From: Dictyophora rubrovolvata
Lineage: Eukaryota > Basidiomycota > Agaricomycetes > Phallales > Phallaceae
Assembly: GCA_029959195.1 (NCBI GenBank)
Contig: CP114121.1
Location: forward strand, 1,178,001 to 1,242,000
Direction: 5' to 3'
Length of the DNA stretch: 64,000 bases
Part shown: piece by piece, positions 57,752 to 64,000 of the stretch
Position numbering within the stretch: the first letter of the stretch is position 1
How the letters are laid out: each line of letters begins with the position of its first letter
Notes under the pieces: generated by a model
Seen by the model: only the letters and a program-made list of their open reading frames with translations
What the model was told of the DNA's origin: nothing
Databases searched by the model: none
Translations under genes and position numbers: made by a program

Positions 57752-60700
57752 TTATCGTTCCGGTTCTTTTCCAGATCGGACATGATTTTCCACGCTTGAG
57801 CTTGCTTCAGCCGGAGGCAGATTAGACTCTGGTGTAGCTTCCAGATTCGATGTATCCGACGTAGTAGGTTCAATTAATTTTGGTACTTCAAGTTCGGCAA
57901 TTTTCGATGTAGACGAACTCGATGTAGTTCCATTGGCACCCGGCGAAGTGATTACAACACCAGAGGATACCTGCGAGCCCGACGAACCCGGAATGGGTGG
58001 AACAGTAGATGAAAATACAGCCTCAGTCCTTCTCGGACCCTCGCTTTGCTCTCGTGCTGGAGGCAACAAACTCCGCACTCTTACAAGCTCCTCCGAACAA
58101 CGCCACATGACACCCTGCACTTCTTCCAGTATTCGGAGTCTTTCGTCAATAGCCTCACGAGTGAGTGTATCAAGTCTCGCGAGCTGTTCGTCTGTTAAAG
58201 AAAACGTTGGTTGTCGGAGAAGGTCTCGTAATTCTGGGACTGTCATGTCATCAAATCGCGTTTGGGAGCCCGAGGGGCGTACTGGAGAAAAGTATGGGGA
58301 GCGTGAACGTAATTGAAAATGACGCAAAGTGCCTTGGTTGATCCTGTTTCCAGGGGGGGGAGGAACAATGGTAGCTGATGTACTAGCTGGATCAAAGAGT
58401 GGAATAAGTGAAGGAACAGGAGTTGTCCTATAAGGTGACGGCGACGGTGCACGCGCATTCACAGAGGAAGGAGTGGCAGAAGTGGAGTTCGCAGATGTAG
58501 ACGGCTGCAAAGAGACGGGTGGGATAAGAGATGGAATAGTAGTATTTTGACCAGCGTTATTGTTATTGTTATCAATATTTAGGCCGGTATTTAGTGCAGG
58601 CGGTCGGCCATCAGTGTTAGGCACAGGTAATCTGCCTTGACTTTGATTTTGGTCAGAACTTGAGCTGGAATCCGAGACACCATTGATGGCTTCCAATCTT
58701 CTTATCGCTGCTAATGCAGCCGCTTCTCTCAGTGTTGTTGAAGTATCTGGTACATCGGGTGGGGTAGCAGCCGACGTTGCTGCACTGGTAGAGTCAGGGT
58801 TAGTAGGGACAGTTGGAGTGGGAGTCGTTGGTTGCGCCTGTACGGAGTATTGCTGTTGAGCCTGAGGCTGGGGTTGACCTTCCACTTGTGTTTGAGCTGC
58901 TACATGATTCTGATATGGTTGCTGTTGTTGTTGCTCCTGACCCCAAGGCTGCCATTGGTTTCCAATATAAAAACCTTGCAACACCTGAACAGGAGGCGGG
59001 GCGAGTTGTTGCTGCAGAGGTTGTTGGTACTGCTGATTTTGCGGAGCGTTTTGTGGAACCTGAGGCTGCAACCACGGTCCAAAGGGATTCTGAAAACCAA
59101 AAGGTTGTGGCTGCTGCTGTTGTAAAGGCTGCAAAGGCTGTTGCATTTGACCTGGAATCTGTGCTTGCCTTTGGAGATTTTCGGCGGCCATTGGTCCGGC
59201 AGCAAATTGACCGGGAACAAGAGGAGGTGCCATTCCCGCTCCGTGAAGCCACCGCGCCAAGAAACCCTGTGGTCGGACCCCTGCCATATTCCCATTGGGT
59301 TGTGGTACTACCCCGGGAGCTGGTGCATTCGCACCTGGTCCTCCCGCACCCGCACCCGCCACAATACCGGGGCCATTGGCTGGTCTTGTGTCCAAAACAG
59401 TACGACGACAAGTAGGACAACTTTGTTGACGCTCCAGCCAAGATCGCAAACAATGGAAATGAAACACATGACCACAAGGTAATTTCTTTGGCGTATCGTT
59501 GATTCCAGATGGACGGTGGGGGACTCCTGCAGCTGCCGCCTGTTGACCCGGTTGTGCGCCTGCGGCGCCATTTGGGACCGGAGTTGGCTCTCGATGATGC
59601 ATTTCCTCCCTGCAGATGATGCACGTACGGTCACTCAACTGAGAGAGATCAGTCTCTGTAGCGTTGGGATATCGTTCATCCATGTTACGAGTGGCAGTGC
59701 GGTATCGAACTAAATCGCGACATCGTTGGTAGAACGAGCGGGCCGTGATGTAAATGTCCCGTACAATGTTCAATGGCAAGCCATAAAATGCGAGCACAAT
59801 AAGGAAGAATGTCATGTATGTGACTAACTTCAGAAAATCTGATGAAATAATGAAAACGGGTGAGGTTCGCATAAAAAACAAGGGGAAAAGGAATAAAATA
59901 TGCCTACCTGTAGTCAGTTCAACGTAAAAAATATACATGCTTTTATTCTCCCAAACTGGAGCATTCTCCCCTCCTCGGGAAGCTGCGCGCCGGGTGTCGT
60001 ACCATATGATGAGATATTTGCTTATAGAGTTGAGAGCGCTAGCCAGAAGAATGGAATACTGGCAAATAGATTGACAATTTCATTCGGGTTTGGCAACGAA
60101 CGAAAAAAAAAAGGAAACGACTCACTTCGCTTGCGAACAGCACAACGGCGCCAATACCATTGGTCAAGATACTTTCAATCGAGAAGCAAACCATAATTAC
60201 ATCAATGAACCACAGGAAGAAAAATAGAACATTGATGCGGATATGGAACCAAACATTAGGACCCGGGTATTGCACCTGATCCATCTGCGCCATGACACAT
60301 TGAAGTACGAGAAAGGCAAAGGTGAAAACATGAGCCTACCCATTCAATCCGGAAGCTCATAAGCCAGTGGAAGCATTTGATAAATAGGAGGAAACCGAAC
60401 ATAACCGCAAAGCTAGCATCAAATTCGTCTCGAAAAATGGTGAACGCAAGAAGTGACTCCGTTAAAAAGAACCAGATTTTGTCATAAAGTCGCTGGCGTG
60501 AGATAATCAGATTTCGAAACTACAAGTTTATGTGATTCATTCAATTGCTACTTACCTCGACTTCGCTCGCCCGGAGAGAACCGAAAAACACTTGTTGGAA
60601 TGCATGCCCCGTCAATACTGAACATAAGATACCGAAGTTGGCCAGTACCTAGATAGGAAAAAAGGGTAATGGACTCGTTGGTAAAGGTGCGCGTCTTCAC

Positions 60701-61012
60701 GTGTACGACACTCACCATGACACTACGGTTACTCCGAGAAAGGTGAACCGCAACAGCATAGAAATTGCTGTAACTTTTAAATGCATTGAAGATTACAACC
60801 GAGACGGCCAGCGCGGAAAGAACACCGTAAAGCACAAGCCTACAGCAGTCAGATGGAATGAGCCAGTGCGATGGAATGAGATAACATATAAAATATACCG
60901 GTTGACCGTCGCCAATCTAGCATAGGGTCGTAAAAGCTCCTAGACAAATAGCATGATATGATTAGCCAAAAAGAGACAAAGACTGGACGTTACGTACCTG
61001 TGCGAATGGCAT
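57752..61012 (-). CDS. HRD1: ERAD ubiquitin ligase HRD1 (synoviolin)
   Basis: Eight exons (60998-61012, 60899-60939, 60716-60839, 60556-60648, 60340-60492, 60126-60284, 59908-60058, 57752-59838), 940 residues. The N-terminal 300 residues give several hydrophobic helices and match Hrd1: RLVLYGVLSALAV, FYAVAVHLSRSN, GHAFQQVFFGSLRASEVERL, FTIFRDEFDASFAVMFGFLL, SILTNGIGAVVLFASEYSIL and ENKSMYIFYVELTTDFLKL. A RING-H2 domain lies at about 317-388, from CIICREEM to LPCGHVFHFHCLRSWLERQQ and CPTC. Hrd1 ubiquitinates misfolded proteins at the ER membrane and forms the channel with Der1 and Hrd3. The remaining 550 residues are Pro/Gln/Ser-rich and disordered, with poly-Gln stretches near 58860-59130. 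The first two exons (5 and 14 codons) are short but spliced cleanly; the extreme N-terminus is the least certain part. Confidence 0.94.
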
Positions 61013-62315
61013 TGATATGACACAACGAAAGATTCTAAATGTTGAGTTGGTTTAAATTTCACCAAAATAATACAAGGAAGATTGTAATTGTGGTGAATGA
61101 AAGATGAAGGGTATAAAGAAACGTTTGGAAAACGTCGAATGGAAGGATCGGGAAGTGCAAGTACGTGTCAGTTGACGGTCACGGCCATCACTGATTGGTT
61201 GGCTCATTGCTGACGTAAACCGAGATGCGCTCGGCTTTGTCCGGTGCCGAACCTCCGATCTGGTAGAACAGTCCTTGCCTTAAAGTCAATCTAACTGCTT
61301 TGCTTGATTTTGTATTTTTGACTCCGAGGTCTAATTATCCAATACGTGCATTATTATTCGGAATGGTCGGATATACGTTTTCGAGCGTCATTCAGTATTT
61401 GCAGGATTGTCAAATTTTCGAAGTCTTGGTACCGGTGAGTCCGATACTATTTACTGTCTCGTTTCGCTCGTCCGAGCTCGGAGAAGAAAACATTAGGGAA
61501 CGAGGCGTGTCTTTTAGTCATCCAACAATGGCGTGGTTTTTCATCAGCCCATTGCCAAGATTCATACTGGCTACGTTTGTCTCGAAATGCATTGGAGGGA
61601 AACGATAGCCTGAGCCTCTTTGAAAACATTCTTCTCTTTTTCTCATATTAAGAACAGTCTTAAGAAAAAATAAAGAAGTTCACACATGGGATTACTTCAT
61701 GAACAGAAAAGCTAAGTTTTGTGCGAGTTATTGTTCAGTTCTACGCGAGAAGAAGTGTTGCAGGATCGACATCATGGTACCGGTGAGTCCGATATATCAT
61801 TCGCGATGTCGTCTCACTCATAAACTTGGAAAAGAAAGAATTTAGGACTTGGCGTGTTTTTTAGCCATCCAATGACGTACAGGTACTTGATCAACAGCCC
61901 CCGCCACCGCAGTTTTGTGCCGAAACAAGTTTGAGAGAAACAATGGCCTCAAAAACAATTCCTTTCTCTCCTTCATATTAAAACTTCGTTCAAAGACAGC
62001 TCCAACAGGATCTGACTTTTTGGACACAGGAAACAAAGTTTTTGTGAGCTATCATTGAATTTTCTGATTCCTTTACATACGGAGATGAAGCATCGCGTGA
62101 TTAACAGAAAATCAACTCTATTGACATGGATCCGGTAGGTCCGATAATACTCACATTTGTCTGACTTGTCTGAATAAGACTCTAGGGGCAATGCCCGTCT
62201 TTAGTCATTTTGAGAATGACGTACTATCCGCTGTAGCTCTATTTAAACGGTCTGCATTTCTCTCCAGACGTCCCAGCTCGATAAAAGCAAAACTAATTCG
62301 ATAAAGCTAGAAACA
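61013..62315. other. Intergenic region with tandem copies of DUF427 exon 1
   Basis: 1.3 kb between the divergent HRD1 and DUF427 starts. The first 400 bases should be the HRD1 promoter. From about 61400 onward it is filled by two decayed copies of the DUF427 promoter and first exon, described separately. Confidence 0.75.
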
Positions 62316-62440
62316 ATGTCGTCCAAATCGTTCTTCTCTATTCCTCACGTTGAAGACAGTCCTAAGAGGATTAGGGTACTACACGCAGGGGTTTGCTTGG
62401 TGGATTCGAAAAACGCAAAGCTTGTGTGAGTCATTCCTCT
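61401..62440 (+). repeat. Tandem repeat of DUF427 promoter and first exon
   Basis: Three related units in direct tandem, about 340 to 375 bases apart. Each begins with a conserved block: TGGTACCGGTGAGTCCGATA (61427), the same at 61773, and TGGATCCGGTAGGTCCGATA (62127). Each then has a GGCGTGT/TTTTTAG/CATCCAA region and ends with a copy of exon 1 of the DUF427 gene. The first two exon copies start near 61605 and 61943; the intact one is 62316-62425. Shared exon words include TTCTTCTCT, AGACAG or AACAGTC, AAAGC and TTTTGTG(C/A)G. Copy 1 lacks the ATG, copy 2 keeps it but soon loses frame. The shared sequence runs on past the exon donor, so the units include the start of the intron. Confidence 0.72.
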
Positions 62441-63233
62441 ATTTTCTGTGATTATATCAAGGGATAAACTCGTCGAACAGTTGGCTTCATGAGGAATATC
62501 CTTTCTATTTCTTTCCTGAAAACGAACTTCCTAAGGAATATTTGAAGCCGACCAAATTGAACACCGAAGATGCCACGATTTTCGACCTGACGTTGGGGGA
62601 ACAAAACACGGAACCCGAGGAAGTCGTGACGCATCACCACAAAGGCGCATTAGCCGGGCTTTTTACAATAAAATTTGATAAAGTGGACATGTGGTTTGAA
62701 GAAGACGAGGAGATTGTTGTCCACCCCAAGGATCCTTACAAGGTATGTGTTGGGTGTTTTCAAGGGCAGTATTTGTGCTTCTTTACTCTATTTCGATTAC
62801 TTGACAGCGCGCCGATGTTCTTTGTTCTACACGCCATGTCAGGGTTGAAATTAATGGCGTGGAAGTAGCCAACACGAGGACGCCTCTTCTTTTATTTGAA
62901 ACCTCTTTACCTACGCGTACTTATATTCCAAAAACGGAGTGTCGCTTGGACCTGTTTCGATCATCGACTTTAAAGACATCTTGTCCGTATAAGGTATGGC
63001 TGGTAACTCATTTACTCTAGTCATCAAATCTAATTACGACATTTATGATTATATAGGGTCAGGCCAGTTATTACCATGTGCAAACACCTTCGGGGTTAGT
63101 TGAAAATGTTGTGTGGTGGCACCCATACACGACGCTTGAGTGCGCGCCCATAAGAGGCTTGGTTGCCTTCTATGATGAAGAAGTGGATGTATGGGTTGAT
63201 GGCGTGAAGCAACAAAGACCAAGAGCCCATTGA
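62316..63233 (+). CDS. DUF427-domain protein
   Basis: Four exons (62316-62425, 62481-62742, 62808-62993, 63057-63233), 244 residues. It carries two related beta-rich lobes: FDKVDMWFEEDEEIVVHPKDPYKRAD, then HVRVEINGVEVANT with LLLFETSLPTRTYIP, and a second lobe GQASYYHV, VVWWHPYTT, IRGLVAFYDEEVDVWVDG. This is the DUF427 pattern. The family is widespread in bacteria and fungi and its biochemical role is unclear. The first exon encodes MSSKSFFSIPHVEDSPKRI, a basic stretch of unknown role, and is the part repeated upstream. Exon 2 joins as KLVWLHEE. No signal peptide or membrane segment is seen. Codon use and splice borders are ordinary. Confidence 0.87.
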
Positions 63234-64000
63234 TTTTCTTAGTTTTGTCAGTGCCGCTGTAATGCGTAAATACAAATTAAGCACTGTTTGTTGTTTTTCC
63301 TTTCTTTTCTTATTCTTTATGGAAGAGGTGTCGAGACGCTAAAGTCACAGAAGGGTCCATTACTAGTAAGTAACACCGGTCCGAGAGTACATATCTGACA
63401 GGCACTTGGATGAGTCTCACAGGACGACTAGCCAAATATGTGAGCGTAATGTACATATGTATATATATGCATCATTCGGATTTGGGGTAGCAACCTGAGG
63501 AAGATGCATAGTAAATAGTTTTAATTTGGCTACGAAAACACTGCCCCGGCCATTGGCTTCAGATAACAAACTAATGATAGCCGTACTAGTACATATATTC
63601 AAGGAAACATCTATACGTAGCAGACCTATCGGACGAATCCTTTTTGAGTCGAAATGATTTATGAGCTTGGACCCGCTGCTCGGTTTATGTAACCAAGCTC
63701 AATGTTTCTTAGACACCGACGCACGCATATGATCTTCCAAATCCGTATGTTCCGACAACTATGCAGCAGCTAGCTTGTTCAGGTTCGGAACTTCACGTGA
63801 GTCGCGGTGAGATCGATGAGAAGCAGAGCCTGACAAATAGAGATTTACTGGCAGCCCCATGACAGAAATGCATAATTCCTAAAAGGAGCTTTTTTCTGCA
63901 AGCGTTCATCAAAAACATGGATGGACTAGGGTCGGTCACGGTCATCCTGAGGCGACCTTTTCAAGCGCCTAAAACGCGTTTAAAAGTGTGCAGGAATGGC
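63234..64000. other. Intergenic region to window end
   Basis: No gene is supported in the last 767 bases. Only frames of about 60 codons occur. The first part should be the 3' region of the DUF427 gene. Confidence 0.55.

Noticed and set aside
58800-59624. 274-codon frame overlapping HRD1 on the same strand
   Set aside because: It is a shifted frame of the Gln/Pro-rich tail of HRD1; the HRD1 frame has the RING domain and longer continuity.
1-64000. tRNA genes, rRNA, CRISPR arrays and retroelements
   Set aside because: No B-box-like tRNA signature with a fitting cloverleaf, no spaced repeats of CRISPR type, and no reverse transcriptase, integrase or long terminal repeat pattern was seen on either strand.

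Overview
The window looks like nuclear DNA of a mushroom-forming basidiomycete (Agaricomycetes). Genes sit on both strands, are dense and are cut by many very short introns (mostly 45-60 bases, GT...AG). Families typical of the group are present: a DUF6593-type protein, a self-sufficient CYP505-type P450, an HMG-box regulator and a stray fragment of a PIF1-like helicase. No ribosomal RNA, tRNA, CRISPR array or intact mobile element was recognised. I built the gene models by hand, matching exon phases to splice sites. Exon lists in the entries are plus-strand coordinates; I checked that each model's exon lengths sum to whole codons unless stated otherwise.

Layout. 1-3813: no recognisable gene. 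3814-9848: DUF6593-like protein (minus), a gap, histone chaperone CHZ1 (plus) and TFIIH subunit Tfb4 (minus). 10475-17594 (all minus): a MOV10/SDE3-like RNA helicase with N-terminal zinc fingers, an isolated helicase C-terminal fragment, a WBP4-like U1-type zinc-finger splicing protein and a homoserine-acetyltransferase-like alpha/beta hydrolase. 18634-23294 (plus): an FLVCR-like MFS transporter and CDP-diacylglycerol synthase. 23507-28749 (minus): ribosomal protein S23 and a 24-exon CYP505-like P450-reductase fusion. 29262-32314: proteasome alpha-4 (plus) and a CipC/DUF3759-like protein with a glycine-rich tail (minus). 34510-43185 (plus): a CLC chloride/proton antiporter and an HMT1/ABCB6-like ABC transporter. 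43746-44820: a fungal membrane-associated hypothetical gene with a probable frameshift (minus). 47031-52052 (plus): a glycine-rich RRM protein and a large HMG-box transcription factor. 52053-54991: a 2.9-kb pyrimidine-rich gap. 54992-61012: a small coiled-coil protein, queuosine salvage protein QNG1 (minus), AIM41 (plus) and the ERAD ubiquitin ligase HRD1 (minus). 61400-63233: a DUF427 gene preceded by two decayed tandem copies of its own promoter and first exon.

Most genes are housekeeping: transcription and DNA repair (Tfb4, CHZ1), splicing and RNA (WBP4-like, RRM protein, MOV10-like), translation and tRNA modification (RPS23, QNG1), protein turnover (proteasome alpha-4, HRD1), phospholipid synthesis (CDS1) and membrane transport (MFS, CLC, HMT1-like). 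They do not form an obvious pathway cluster. The most unusual signals are in gene architecture: a 2-base exon in the P450 gene, an exon consisting only of ATG in the proteasome gene, a GC-AG intron in the CLC gene, a non-canonical intron or in-frame stop in the MFS gene, and start codons of QNG1 and AIM41 only 48 bases apart.
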